DNA of 64,000 nucleotides from CAVXNB01 sp963763085 (GCA_963763085.1 CAVXNB010000001.1:1-64000), one strand, 5' to 3'; shown: positions 27,937 through 36,808, counted from the first letter of the stretch. Made by a program: numbers and translations. The notes: generated from the sequence alone by a model not told the origin.

Positions 27937-28736
27937 TGCCGGGCGGGCGGAGCAGCAAGCGAGCGGGGTACGTGGCAAACGGCCTGTCCCGCTTCTCTTC
28001 GGCCGAGGGGCTCGGGCCGAGGCCACCGCTCACGGCCGAGATGATCGAGGCGTTCTGTGTAAAGGGGCTGGCGGGCCGTGCCAGCTCGACGCGCGGCACC
28101 TATCGCTCGGTGCTAAGGCGAAGCTCGCCCTGGCCGCTGGGCGCTCGGGCGACGCCATTTCCCGGTGCTTTAGCCTCGCGGCCTTACTCTCCGGCCGAGC
28201 GAGCAGAGCTGTGGGCGGCCGCGTGTCAGCAGCGCTCCTCGTGGCGGCGGCATTCGGCCCTCGTGCTCTTGTGCTGTTGTGTCGGGGCGGGGCTTCGCGC
28301 AGGAGAGCTCGTCGCCGTGCGGGCCGAGGACGTCAGCTGCGACAAGGAGACGACGATCGTCTCGGTCGGCGGCAGCCCGCCTCGCCTCGTGCCGGTCTCG
28401 GCGCCCTATGACCTTGTGCTCGCCGAGCTCGCCGGGGAGGCGTGTCGGGAGGACTACCTGTTCCACCCCGAACAGGCGGATCGCTCCTACAAGAACTTCG
28501 TCAACGACTTCTGCGCCAACCTCGTGCGCGACCCGGGCTCGGCATCCTTCTCGGTGCTGCGGTGCCGCTCGAGCTTTCTCTGCGACCATCTCGAACAGAA
28601 GACCCCGCTCTCGGTGCTGGTGGAGATCTCGGGCCTGCAAAGCGTCGAGTCGCTCCGGCGCCACGCTGTTCATGTCAAGGGCGTGCCGAGAACCAACGCC
28701 GGTCTCCGGCGGGCACTTTCCCAAGGCCGGGGCTGA
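27936..28736 (+). CDS. Tyrosine-recombinase-like protein with degenerate active site
   Basis: 266 aa. An N-terminal core-binding region (PLTAEMIEAFCVKGLAGRAS, STRGTYRSVLRR) is followed by the catalytic-type domain: SALVLLCCCVGAGLRAGELVAVRAEDV supplies the Arg-I region. The Arg-II box is VLRCRSSFLCDHL instead of H-x-L-R-H, and the nucleophile region reads ESLRRHAVHV without a Tyr at the usual place. Either the family uses other residues or the protein is inactive. Its stop overlaps the next start (TGATG), so the transposase-like fragment downstream was co-translated. Confidence 0.6.
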   Translation: MPGGRSSKRAGYVANGLSRFSSAEGLGPRPPLTAEMIEAFCVKGLAGRASSTRGTYRSVLRRSSPWPLGARATPFPGALASRPYSPAERAELWAAACQQRSSWRRHSALVLLCCCVGAGLRAGELVAVRAEDVSCDKETTIVSVGGSPPRLVPVSAPYDLVLAELAGEACREDYLFHPEQADRSYKNFVNDFCANLVRDPGSASFSVLRCRSSFLCDHLEQKTPLSVLVEISGLQSVESLRRHAVHVKGVPRTNAGLRRALSQGRG

Positions 28737-28906
28737 TGGGCCTCGAGCTCCCGCGGGCGTGCTTTCTCGTCGAGGACGAGGTCGTCGAGTTCGCGACCGA
28801 GGTGATCGAGGCCTGCGACGAGGCGGGGCGACTCGAGGCCAGCCTGGTGCACTCGAACGGGCGACCGAGAGCGCTCGGGGTGCGCGCGGTCCTCGTCGCC
28901 TTGTGA
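28736..28906 (+). pseudogene. N-terminal fragment of a transposase
   Basis: 56 codons: MGLELPRACFLVEDEVVEFA through HSNGRPRALGVRAVLVAL, a pattern seen at the start of some large actinobacterial transposases (a helical N-terminus with a GRPR-LGVRA-L box). The frame stops abruptly at 28906, where a truncated GNAT gene on the opposite strand ends too, so the 3' part was lost in a rearrangement. Confidence 0.5.
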
Positions 28907-29222
28907 TGCGCCACCTCGCCGGCGGTGGCGGATCCTTGCGGTACTCGCGGCCGTGCTTTAGGCCGAGCTCCTCCGGGCTGCCGTACTGGCACCAACCCTG
29001 GGCGATCCCCTCGTTGTCGAAGACCAGCGCGGCGTGCGCCCGACCTGCCCGGATGAGCTCCTCTTTGAGCGTCCGCGGATCGCTGACGCCACGTTGGTAC
29101 TCGGCGTGGTAGACGATGCACCAGCAACCGCCATAGATCCCGTTGTTGCGCTCGACGAGGTCGGCGAACGCGTCCCAGGTGGCGGCCTCGAGACGTCCGA
29201 TCGTGTAATGCGGCGCGCTCAT
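28902..29222 (-). pseudogene. GNAT acetyltransferase, 3'-truncated
   Basis: The N-terminal 107 residues fit a GNAT family: YTIGRLEAATWDAFADLVER, GGCWCIVYHAE, ALVFDNEGIAQGWCQYGSPEEL, REYRKDPPPPARWRIT. The acetyl-CoA motif (R-x-x-G-x-G/A) that should follow is missing. After RWRIT the frame continues into unrelated Arg/Pro-rich sequence antisense to the transposase and recombinase genes. It lies 18 bp after the hydrolase gene, probably once in the same operon. Confidence 0.65.
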
Positions 29223-29240
29223 GACCCGAGTCCGTTCCTC

Positions 29241-29930
29241 TTAGCCATTGGCGGCACGGTCCAGATGATCGGCCAGCTCGGTCGGCCGGGTGAACATCGG
29301 CCAATGGCCCGAGTCGATGTCGATGAAGTCCACGTGCCGGGCTCGCGCCAGTTCCGGTGCCTTGCCTCCGTCGATCCATTCTTTGGCCTGGGCGGGTGTG
29401 AACTCGGGGCAGATGAGGGTGACGGGCACGTCGAACCGCCTCTCATCGCCGAGGTGGACACTCCCCTTCGCCACGCCTTCGGGAACCTCGAGCGCTTGAG
29501 CCGCGATCGCTTTCCGCTGTTGCTCGTCGAGATCGGCAGAGTCCGGGCCGTCGAAGGGTTCCCAGCCCGGGAACGGAACGACTCCGTCCACCACCGGAAA
29601 GAAGTCGGCGTACGCGTCGCCGTCATCGGACGGGAAGCCGCCGATCATCACGACCCTTGCCACCTTGTCCGGACGGGCGTCTGCCGCCATCCACGCGAGC
29701 GTGCTGGCAGCCGAGTGACCCACGACCATGACGGGGCCAGCCGCGGCGTCAATGGCAGCCACCACCGCTGCGTGCTGCTCGTCGAGCGTCGCAGTCGGAG
29801 GCGGTGCTCCTTGGCCAGGAAGCGAGATCGGGACCGGTTGATGGCCTAGATCTCGGAGGCGTGGCACGACGTCGTCCCAGGCAGACGCGTCGAGCCAGAG
29901 GCCGGCGATGAGGAGGATGTCCATCGTCAT
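29241..29930 (-). CDS. Alpha/beta hydrolase
   Basis: 229 aa, starting at the ATG at 29930 after AAGGGAGCA. Features: MTMDILLIAGLWLDASAWDD (oxyanion region), the nucleophile elbow VGHSAAS, the acid region ICPEFTPAQ and the catalytic His in DIDSGHWPMFTRP. It belongs to the broad esterase/lactonase group with short lids. It is divergent from a WYL-domain regulator across about 137 bp containing an inverted repeat, so the regulator likely controls it. Confidence 0.87.
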   Translation of the reverse strand: MTMDILLIAGLWLDASAWDDVVPRLRDLGHQPVPISLPGQGAPPPTATLDEQHAAVVAAIDAAAGPVMVVGHSAASTLAWMAADARPDKVARVVMIGGFPSDDGDAYADFFPVVDGVVPFPGWEPFDGPDSADLDEQQRKAIAAQALEVPEGVAKGSVHLGDERRFDVPVTLICPEFTPAQAKEWIDGGKAPELARARHVDFIDIDSGHWPMFTRPTELADHLDRAANG

Positions 29931-30018
29931 TGGTGCTCCCTTCGCAGTCAGTGTCCGCGGTCCCTCGTCTGCATCAGAGCCGCGTACATCGGTCCGATCC
30001 CGCGACCGTAGAGGCATT

Positions 30019-30039
30019 ACCGGACGAAGAACTTCCGGT
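30019..30039. promoter_or_regulatory. Inverted repeat upstream of the WYL regulator
   Basis: ACCGGA (30019-30024) and TCCGGT (30034-30039) pair exactly with a 9-nt spacer in the divergent hydrolase/regulator intergenic region. Candidate operator. Confidence 0.45.
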
Positions 30040-30067
30040 TTGCAAGAAATCGCCGTACCCTCGCGCG

Positions 30068-31024
30068 GTGACGCCAGCTCCGAGCCCCACGGCCCGGGCT
30101 CTCCAGATGCTCGAGATGCTCCAGGTCCGACCTGGGGCGACGGCCGATCAGATTGCCGCGAGACTCGGCGTGAGCGAGCGGGCCGTGCGCCGGTACGTCG
30201 AGATTCTGAGAGAGGCGGGCGTGGCTGTCGATTCGTCACGGGGCCGCTACGGGGGCTACCGACTCGGTCGCGGGACTCGCCTGCCGCCGGTCGTTTTCAC
30301 GGAAGACGAGGCGTTGGTACTCGTGATGGCAGTGCTGGAGGGCAATCCGGCTGCCACCGACACCGATGAGCTCGTCGGCTCCGCGCTCGACAAGGTAATC
30401 CGAGCGCTCCCGGAGAACGTCGGCCGCCAGGCGGCGACGCTTCGCGAGTACGCGGCCGCGGCACCCGACCACCGTGCCTCACATCCGAACCCCGCCATCG
30501 CGAGCGTGCTCGTCGCCGCCGTGGCGTCTCACTGCAGGGTCGAGCTGCAGTACCGGAGCGAAGCCGGCAACGAGTGGGACGAAGTGGTGGACCCGTGGGG
30601 GGTCGTCGTTCGACACGGTTGGTGGTACCTGCTCTGTCATTCCCACAGTGCCGGCGCCCTTCGCAGCTACCGGATCGATCGAGTGCGGGCGGTGGTACGG
30701 ACCTCGCAATCGTTCACCCCTCCCGAGGGGCTGGATCCCGTCGCGGTGCTCGAGGAGAACCTCAGCGAAGGCTGGGCCTTTCCGACGCGCATCGTCTTCG
30801 AGGCGTCGCCTTCGGAGGTCTTGCCCTGGATTCGGCCACCGATGGGCCGCGTGCGAGCGCACCCGAGCGGATGCCTGCTGGTCGGCAGCACCAACAACCC
30901 GACGATGTACGCGCAGGAGTGGCTAGCGACAATCCCGTTCGCCTTCCGGGTCGAAGGCGGCGACGAGCTGCACGCTGCAGTCACTGCGCTGGCCTCGCGG
31001 TGTGCGGCTGCGGTCGCTGGGTGA
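30068..31024 (+). CDS. HTH-WYL transcriptional regulator (YafY type)
   Basis: 318 aa from the GTG at 30068; a longer in-frame extension lacks family similarity. The N-terminus is a winged HTH (ALQMLEMLQVRPGATADQIA, then LGVSERAVRRYVEILREAGV and RGRYGGYRLG). The WYL domain follows at about 145-235 (RVELQYRSEAGNEWDEVVDP, GVVVRHGWWYLLCHSHSAG, LRSYRIDRVRAV). WYL regulators sense small ligands or nucleic acids. The divergent alpha/beta hydrolase is its probable target. Confidence 0.88.
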   Translation: MTPAPSPTARALQMLEMLQVRPGATADQIAARLGVSERAVRRYVEILREAGVAVDSSRGRYGGYRLGRGTRLPPVVFTEDEALVLVMAVLEGNPAATDTDELVGSALDKVIRALPENVGRQAATLREYAAAAPDHRASHPNPAIASVLVAAVASHCRVELQYRSEAGNEWDEVVDPWGVVVRHGWWYLLCHSHSAGALRSYRIDRVRAVVRTSQSFTPPEGLDPVAVLEENLSEGWAFPTRIVFEASPSEVLPWIRPPMGRVRAHPSGCLLVGSTNNPTMYAQEWLATIPFAFRVEGGDELHAAVTALASRCAAAVAG

Positions 31025-31449
31025 GGTGCTGGGCGGGGCGGCCAGAAAGGTTCTGCGCCGTCGCGGAAGGATCGCCAGCGGTCGGTCTGATTCGCGTCTT
31101 CTGGCGCCAGCGCAGGACGGAGCGCCCGTCCACCCGGCGATAGAAACTCAGGGCGGTGGATTGACGGACGTTGCGATACATGGAGCAGCTACGGTCTGCT
31201 CCCCGCCGATTCGCAGTGACTCGCGGGTGCCTCGATCGGCGTCGATGTGCGCCCGCGATCCGGCGGTAGGTGGCGCGAGCGGCATCGATCGGGTCCGACA
31301 TTGTGGGACGGCCGGTTGGCGTCATCGAGGCTGGGCGGTCCGACCGGAGGTGTGCGTTGAGCACGGTAAGTGACCGTTGCCGGCCGCTACTCGCCTTCAT
31401 CCCCCAATGCTTCCGTGTCCTGGTGTGTCCTGAGCGTGTCCTGACGCGA
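31025..31449. other. No recognisable gene between the WYL gene and the ssrA hairpin
   Basis: About 425 bp. A minus-strand frame (30981-31301, MSDPIDAARATYRRIAGAHR onward) is Arg-rich and overlaps the end of the WYL gene; I cannot assign it to a family. No repeat was noticed. Confidence 0.4.
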
Positions 31450-31476
31450 CAGGAGCCCCCCAAAGGAGGGCTCCTG
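31450..31476 (-). terminator. Hairpin downstream of ssrA
   Basis: CAGGAGCCCCCC / GGAGGGCTCCTG forms a 12-bp stem with one G-T pair and a 3-nt loop, 24 bp beyond the 3' end of the tmRNA. A T-run is lacking. Probable terminator of ssrA. Confidence 0.65.
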
Positions 31477-31500
31477 CCAGCACATTTGTCACGAAAATCA

Positions 31501-31851
<351 letters not shown>

Positions 31852-32003
31852 TTGGTGATGATTGGTTCCTACCCCCAGGATATCGGGATCGACGACGCCC
31901 CCTGGCACCGACGTCGACGACCGGCTGCGAGAATGCTGCGGTGGTCGCTAGGGGTGTGGGTAGGGGAGACGCGTCGAAGGGAGCACCGACCGAGGCCCGG
32001 CGG

Positions 32004-32396
32004 ATGCGCTTCGTTCAGTTTGTTCGCCAGCAAGCTGCCGACGGCCGTCTGAGCTCGGCCGAGCTCGAGGAGCGGATCGAGCAGATCTTCCGTGCCGAAT
32101 CGGTCATGGCGCTCGAGGCCGTCGTGGCCGACTTGCCAGGCGCATCGGTCCTTTCCATCGATGCAGCTATTGCCGGAGAGTGGCAGAAACCAGTTCGCGG
32201 AGGGTCCTGGCTTCGCCGGCTCGTGATCTACACGGTGATAGTCGACGCCCTCGGCGTCCTCCTGTGGGCATTCACCGGAGGCGGCCTGGTCTGGCTCGTT
32301 CTGCTCTTCATGTGCAGCGCGGCCGTGTTCGCGTTTCGTGTCACCCGCCGGGGCAAGGGCATCATCGGCGGAGGCGCCGGCCGCGGTCGCAGATAG
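32004..32396 (+). CDS. DUF1707 (SHOCT-like) membrane protein
   Basis: 130 aa from the ATG at 32004; upstream GTG codons in frame are possible alternatives. The N-terminal DUF1707 motif reads QQAADGRLSSAELEERIEQIF then LEAVVADLPG. Two membrane helices follow (VIYTVIVDALGVLLWAFTGG and WLVLLFMCSAAVFAFRV), with a Gly/Arg-rich end. Members act at the membrane with unknown role. It is divergent from ssrA. Confidence 0.75.
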   Translation: MRFVQFVRQQAADGRLSSAELEERIEQIFRAESVMALEAVVADLPGASVLSIDAAIAGEWQKPVRGGSWLRRLVIYTVIVDALGVLLWAFTGGGLVWLVLLFMCSAAVFAFRVTRRGKGIIGGGAGRGRR

Positions 32397-32449
32397 CGGC
32401 CGCCCCGTCAAACTGCCTGCGTTAAAGATTGTGATTTGCGAGAGCCGGC

Positions 32450-33450
32450 ATGACAAGTGTCGGCATCGTCGCCTTAGATGGGACCAAGATGGCCACCGAC
32501 GCCTGCGCGGCGCCAACCGCACCAAGGCCTACATCGACGCCGAGGTCGAGAAGATCCTCGCCGACGGGCGCGCATCGATGCCGAGGAAGACACCCAGTTC
32601 GGGCCTGACAACCGCGGCGACGAGCCCCCGGCCGCACTGCGGAGCCGTGAGGAGCGCCGCAGGCGCTTCGCGGAGGCCAGGCCCGCCTCGACGCCGAGGA
32701 GGCCACAGCCCAGGCCGAGTACGAGGCCCTTTTGGCCCGGCGGGCGGCGACCGAGGCCGAGCTCGGCAGAAAGCTCAGGGGGAGAAGGCCGGTCCCGCCG
32801 AAGGATCCCGCCCAAAGCGCGCCAAACCTCGGACCCGGAAAGCCGGCTCATGAAGACACGGGGCAGCTACCTGCAGGGCTACAACGCCCAGGCGGTCGTG
32901 AACGAGGACCAGGTGATCGTCGCGGCCACGGCGACCGACAGCCGGCCGACGTCACCTTGTTGCACCCGATGGTCGCCGAGGCACAAGCCAACCTCGTCGA
33001 GATCGGCGAGACCGACGAGATCGAGGTCGTGCTGGCCGATGCGGGCTACTGGAGCGACAAGAACATGCAGGTTGCCGATCCGGACGGTCCTGAGCTACTC
33101 GTCGCGACGAACAAGGACTGGAGACAACGCCGGGCAATGCGTGACCAGCCTGCGAGAACGGGTCCGGCTCCGGACGGGGCGAGCTTTCGCGAGCAGATGG
33201 ACCACAAGCTGTTCACCGAGCGTGGACGCGAGCTCTACAAGAAGCGCCAGGTGATCGTGGAGCCGGTCTTCGGACAGATCAAAGAGGTGCGCAACACGCG
33301 GCGGTTCTCCCGACGGGGAAGGCGGCCGCCGATGCCGAGTGGAAGCTCATCTGCGGCACCCACAACCTCTTGAAGCTCTACCGACGTGGCCGGGCGGGCG
33401 AGCCGCGCGTCAACATCTGGCGCACCACGGTCAACCCGGCGACTTCCTAG
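32450..33450 (+). pseudogene. IS1182-like transposase remnant, several frameshifts
   Basis: Family blocks are recognisable but lie in three frames: VGIVALDGTKMATDA, RTKAYIDAEVEKILADG, DAEEDTQFGPDNRGDE, GSYLQGYNAQAVVNEDQVIVAATATDS, LLHPMVAEAQANLVEIG, VVLADAGYWSDKNMQVADPDG, MDHKLFTERGRELYKKRQVI, VEPVFGQIKEVRNTRRFSRR and, shifted again, AEWKLICGTHNLLKLYRRGR to the stop at 33450. Only the C-terminal half of a DDE transposase is present, so the element is dead. Terminal inverted repeats were not found. Confidence 0.8.
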
Positions 33451-33620
33451 CCATAGGGCGCTAAATCCCCGCGGATCGTCGACTTTCACCCCGGAAACCG
33501 ATAAGTGACCTCTCGGCGATCGTGACAACCGCCTCCGTCACCCCTTTAGGCAACAGACTCCCGGTCGCAATCTGTCTCAGAGGCAAGATTTGGAAAAAAT
33601 TGAACACACCCAGAGGCGCC

Positions 33621-33660
33621 GCAGCCCGCAGCCCGCAGCCCGCAGCCCGCAGCCCGCAGC
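33621..33660. repeat. Tandem repeat (GCAGCCC)n just after smpB
   Basis: Five full copies of the heptamer GCAGCCC and a partial sixth, ending 2 bp from the smpB stop codon. The number of copies may vary between strains. Confidence 0.9.
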
Positions 33661-33662
33661 AG

Positions 33663-34202
33663 TCAGCGATGGCGCTCGTGCTCCCGGATGACCCTCTGAG
33701 CCTCCCGGGTCGCGTCCCGCTCAGCGATGGCATGCCGTTTGTCGTAGAGGCGCCGGCCTCGTGCCAACGCCAGCTCGACCTTGGCGAGACCGTCCTTGAA
33801 GTAGAGACTCAGTGGCACGAGCGTGAGCGCCTTCTGAGCGACCCGACCCGCCAGCTCGTCGATCTGTCGACGGTGGAGCAACAACTTGCGTGGCCGGACG
33901 GGATCGAATCGCCCGTAGCCGGAGGCGTACTCGTACGGCGCCAGATGGGCGCCGAGGAGCCAGAGCTCACCGTCCTCGATCCGGGCGTAAGCGTCCTGAA
34001 GCGACGCTTGACCCAATCGGAGCGACTTCACCTCTGCACCCTTGAGGGCGATGCCGCATTCGAAGACCTCGAGAATGTCGTAGTCGTGGCGGGCACGGCG
34101 ATTGCGTGCCACCGTGCGGATCACCGGCTCTTGCGAGTCATGCAGCGCAGCCGGGGACCGGCTCGCGGCGCGCTTCACCCCGCCGGGCTTCCTCGTCACC
34201 AT
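33663..34202 (-). CDS. smpB: SsrA-binding protein SmpB
   Basis: 179 aa from the ATG at 34202; the core begins at RTVARNRRARHDYDILEVFE, so a GTG near residue 27 is an alternative start giving the usual 155 aa. Conserved blocks: GIALKGAEVKSLRLGQASLQDAYARI, HLAPYEYASGYGRFDPVRPRKLLLHRRQI, and the basic C-terminal tail (GRRLYDKRHAIAERDATREAQR) that inserts in the decoding centre. It binds tmRNA, whose gene lies 1.8 kb downstream on the same strand. Confidence 0.95.
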   Translation of the reverse strand: MVTRKPGGVKRAASRSPAALHDSQEPVIRTVARNRRARHDYDILEVFECGIALKGAEVKSLRLGQASLQDAYARIEDGELWLLGAHLAPYEYASGYGRFDPVRPRKLLLHRRQIDELAGRVAQKALTLVPLSLYFKDGLAKVELALARGRRLYDKRHAIAERDATREAQRVIREHERHR

Positions 34203-34229
34203 CGCCGGAGACGCTACCGTGCGGCCCTG

Positions 34230-34688
34230 ATGAGCGATTCCGGCGCACACCCTGCGGGCGCACCGCCAGTGACCGAACCCCGGCTGCGTCTGACGACGGA
34301 GCAACTGGACGAGATGGTCGCGCATTGCCTGGCCGCCTACCCGGAGGAGGGATGCGGGCTGCTCACCGGAGACCCGGCCACTGACTCGGTGGCCGGCGTG
34401 CACGGCACACGGAACCTGGCCGCCTCCGCCCAGATCTACACCGTCGATCCGAACGAGCACCTCCGGATCGACCGGTCCGCCGAGGCTGCCGGTTTGGCCG
34501 TGATCGGTGTCTTCCACTCCCATACCCACACCGATCCGTACCCGTCGCCGACCGACGTCCGGCAGGCTCCGGACCCGTCTTGGCACTACGTCCTTGTGTC
34601 CCTTCGCCATGAAGTCGCTTCCGTCCGTTCCTACCGGATCGTCGACGGCCTTATCACCGAGGAATCGATCGAGGTCGAGCAGCGTTAG
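34230..34688 (+). CDS. mec: JAMM metallopeptidase of the CysO pathway
   Basis: 152 aa. The zinc JAMM motif is complete: E40 (PEEGCG), H96-x-H98, S106 and D109 in HSHTHTDPYPSPTD. In mycobacteria Mec removes the cysteine formed on the CysO C-terminus. The next two genes encode CysO-like and CysM-like proteins on the same strand with gaps of 35 and 23 bp, so this is the mec-cysO-cysM operon. An in-frame extension to 33522 runs antisense through smpB and is not used. Confidence 0.92.
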   Translation: MSDSGAHPAGAPPVTEPRLRLTTEQLDEMVAHCLAAYPEEGCGLLTGDPATDSVAGVHGTRNLAASAQIYTVDPNEHLRIDRSAEAAGLAVIGVFHSHTHTDPYPSPTDVRQAPDPSWHYVLVSLRHEVASVRSYRIVDGLITEESIEVEQR

Positions 34689-34723
34689 TATCCGACCGAA
34701 ACAGTCAACTTTCCGGAGGCGCG

Positions 34724-35002
34724 GTGCCCGAAGTCCGTTTGCCAACATTGCTCCGCCAGCACGCGGGGGGGCAGAGCTCGGTCAGCGTCGAGGGAGCGAC
34801 GATCGGCGAGGTCCTGGAGTCGCTCCAGCGCTCCTATCCAGGCATGGCCGGCCAGCTTGTGACCTCGGACGGCACGCTCCACAAGTTCGTCAACGTCTAC
34901 CTGAACGACGACGACGTCCGCTATATGGAAAAGCTGGACACCAAGGTGCAGGCAGGCGACACCATCTCGATCCTGCCAGCTGTCGCGGGCGGCGGTGCTT
35001 AG
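34724..35002 (+). CDS. cysO: CysO-like sulfur carrier (ThiS/MoaD fold)
   Basis: 92 aa, GTG start. Beta-grasp features: VRLPTLLRQHAGGQSSVSVEG, TIGEVLESLQRSYPGM, and the end DTISILPAVAGGGA. CysO carries sulfur as a C-terminal thiocarboxylate on Gly-Gly. Here the chain ends Gly-Gly-Gly-Ala, so the last residue must be trimmed, or the terminal Ala tolerated, before activation. The JAMM peptidase upstream is the natural candidate for trimming. Confidence 0.9.
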   Translation: MPEVRLPTLLRQHAGGQSSVSVEGATIGEVLESLQRSYPGMAGQLVTSDGTLHKFVNVYLNDDDVRYMEKLDTKVQAGDTISILPAVAGGGA

Positions 35003-35025
35003 GCCTCGTTGCGGCGGAGCGAGCC

Positions 35026-35973
35026 GTGCCTGTACTCCGTAGCGTGCTGGACCTGATCGGGAACACCCCGCTCGTCGATGTCTCCCAGCTCAGTCCGAAC
35101 CCGAACGTCCGCATCCTTGCAAAGCTCGAGGGGCAGAACCCCAGCGGCTCGGTGAAGGACCGGGTGGCGCTCTCGATGATCGAGGACGCGGAGCATTCCG
35201 GAAGGCTGGCCCCCGGAGCCACGCTGCTCGAACCTTCGTCCGGCAACACCGGCATCGGCATGGCTCTGGTGTGCCGGATCAAAAGATACGGGCTGAAGAT
35301 CGTCCTGCCGGGCAATGTCTCGATCGAGCGGCGTCAGCTCCTCGAGGTCTGGGGCGCTGAGGTCATCGACTCGCCGGCCGGCGAGGGGTCGAATGGCGCC
35401 GTCCGGATGGCACAGCGGCTGGCAGCGGAGCACCCGGAGTGGACGTTTCTCTACCAGTACGGCAACCCGGCCAACCCGAGGGCTCACTACGAGGGCACCG
35501 GGCCGGAGATCTGGCGCGACTGCCCCGAGATCACGCACTTCGTGGCAGGACTCGGCACGAGCGGGACGCTCCTGGGCGTCGGGCGCTTCTTGAAGGAGCG
35601 AAGTCCCGACGTGCAGGTGTGGGCGGTCGAGCCACCGACGGGAGAGACGGTCGAGGGGCTTCGGAACCTTGACGAGGGCTACATCCCGCCGATCTTCGTC
35701 GAGCAGAACGGCCAGGAGCTGCTCGACCGCAAGACGATCGTCGGTCCGCGGGACTCGATCGAGTGGACCCGCCGGCTGGGGGATGTCGGGGTCTTCGCCG
35801 GCATCTCGTCGGGGGCGGCCCTAGCGGGCGCTGTCAAATGCGCGGCGTCGATCGAGCGGGGAACCGTCGTGTTCATCTGCTGCGACGGAGGTTGGAAGTA
35901 CCTTTCGACCGGAGCTTGGACCGATGACCTGGACGAAGTCGTCGAACGAGCCAAGAGGATCATCTACTTCTGA
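35026..35973 (+). CDS. cysM: CysO-dependent cysteine synthase CysM
   Basis: 315 aa, GTG start at 35026. PLP lysine K44 sits in NPSGSVKDR; the substrate loop is EPSSGNTGIG and the phosphate-binding loop is GLGTSGTLLGVG. A CysK/CysM fold-type II enzyme making cysteine from O-phosphoserine and CysO thiocarboxylate in this operon context. The C-terminal lid sequence (STGAWTDDLDEVVERAKRIIYF in part) is complete. Confidence 0.93.
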   Translation: MPVLRSVLDLIGNTPLVDVSQLSPNPNVRILAKLEGQNPSGSVKDRVALSMIEDAEHSGRLAPGATLLEPSSGNTGIGMALVCRIKRYGLKIVLPGNVSIERRQLLEVWGAEVIDSPAGEGSNGAVRMAQRLAAEHPEWTFLYQYGNPANPRAHYEGTGPEIWRDCPEITHFVAGLGTSGTLLGVGRFLKERSPDVQVWAVEPPTGETVEGLRNLDEGYIPPIFVEQNGQELLDRKTIVGPRDSIEWTRRLGDVGVFAGISSGAALAGAVKCAASIERGTVVFICCDGGWKYLSTGAWTDDLDEVVERAKRIIYF

Positions 35974-36008
35974 CGACCGTGTGCGCCGGACCCGGGTACC
36001 CTGCCGGA

Positions 36009-36803
36009 GTGACCGACACCCAAAGCTCATCCGTCGACCTCGCGCGCCACGACGGTCGTGCCCTTGACGAGCTCCGCCCAGGCTTCTTCGTCCGTGACTT
36101 CACCGAATTCGCCGCCGGATCGGTGCTGGCCGTATCGGGCAGAACGAAAGTCCTGTGCACGGCCTCGGTCGATGAGGACGTTCCCAGATGGATGCGCGGG
36201 ACTGGTCGAGGCTGGGTGACCGCGGAGTACTCGCTCCTTCCGGGATCCTCGCCGGAACGCGTGAGCCGCGAGGCGGCCAAGGGTCGCCAATCGGGCCGGA
36301 CGCACGAGATCCAGCGGTTGATCGGCCGAGCCTTGCGCAGTGTCATCGATCTCGAAGTCCTCGGCGAGCGGCAGATCCTGATCGATTGTGACGTTCTGCA
36401 AGCAGACGGCGGGACCCGGACCGCGTCGATCTCCGGAGCGTACGTGGCGCTGCACGACGCCTGCTCCCGGCTCCTCAGGTCGGGCGGCATCGGTCGCCAT
36501 CCGCTTCGCGAAGCCTGCGCGGCTGTCTCGGTCGGGATCGTCGAGGGCGTCTGCATGCTCGATCTCGACTACGTGGAGGATTCGGCAGCCGAGGTCGACA
36601 TGAATGTCGTCATGACATCATCGGGGCGTTACGTCGAGGTGCAGGGCACGGCCGAGGGCCTTCCATTCACAAGAAACGAACTGGACCAGATGCTCGCCCT
36701 CGCCGACCGGGGGATCACCCACATCCTCGATGTCCAGGCGGAAGTTCTAGCCAGCCCGCCGCCGGAACGCGGTCCGGCCGCCAAGGCACCGACCTCGACC
36801 TGA
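36009..36803 (+). CDS. rph: Ribonuclease PH
   Basis: 264 aa, GTG start. Typical blocks: RPGFFVRDFTEFAAGSVLA, GWVTAEYSLLPGSS, RSQ-like SGRTHEIQRLIGRALRSVID, DCDVLQADGGTRTASISGA, VDMNVVMTSSGRYVEVQGTAEG. RNase PH trims tRNA 3' ends phosphorolytically. It is followed after 5 bp by rdgB, the common actinobacterial rph-rdgB pair, and preceded by cysM. Confidence 0.95.
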   Translation: MTDTQSSSVDLARHDGRALDELRPGFFVRDFTEFAAGSVLAVSGRTKVLCTASVDEDVPRWMRGTGRGWVTAEYSLLPGSSPERVSREAAKGRQSGRTHEIQRLIGRALRSVIDLEVLGERQILIDCDVLQADGGTRTASISGAYVALHDACSRLLRSGGIGRHPLREACAAVSVGIVEGVCMLDLDYVEDSAAEVDMNVVMTSSGRYVEVQGTAEGLPFTRNELDQMLALADRGITHILDVQAEVLASPPPERGPAAKAPTST

Positions 36804-36808
36804 TCAGC

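Noticed and set aside
28170..28901. Long minus-strand open frame continuing the truncated GNAT gene across the recombinase
   Set aside because: Composition is Arg/Pro-rich and antisense to recombinase and transposase sequence; only the first 107 codons fit a family.
30981..31301. 106-codon Arg-rich minus-strand frame between the WYL gene and ssrA
   Set aside because: No recognisable domain, overlaps the WYL gene end, no ribosome site.
33522..34229. In-frame 5' extension of the mec gene through smpB
   Set aside because: It is antisense to smpB and lacks family similarity; the JAMM domain begins near 34230.
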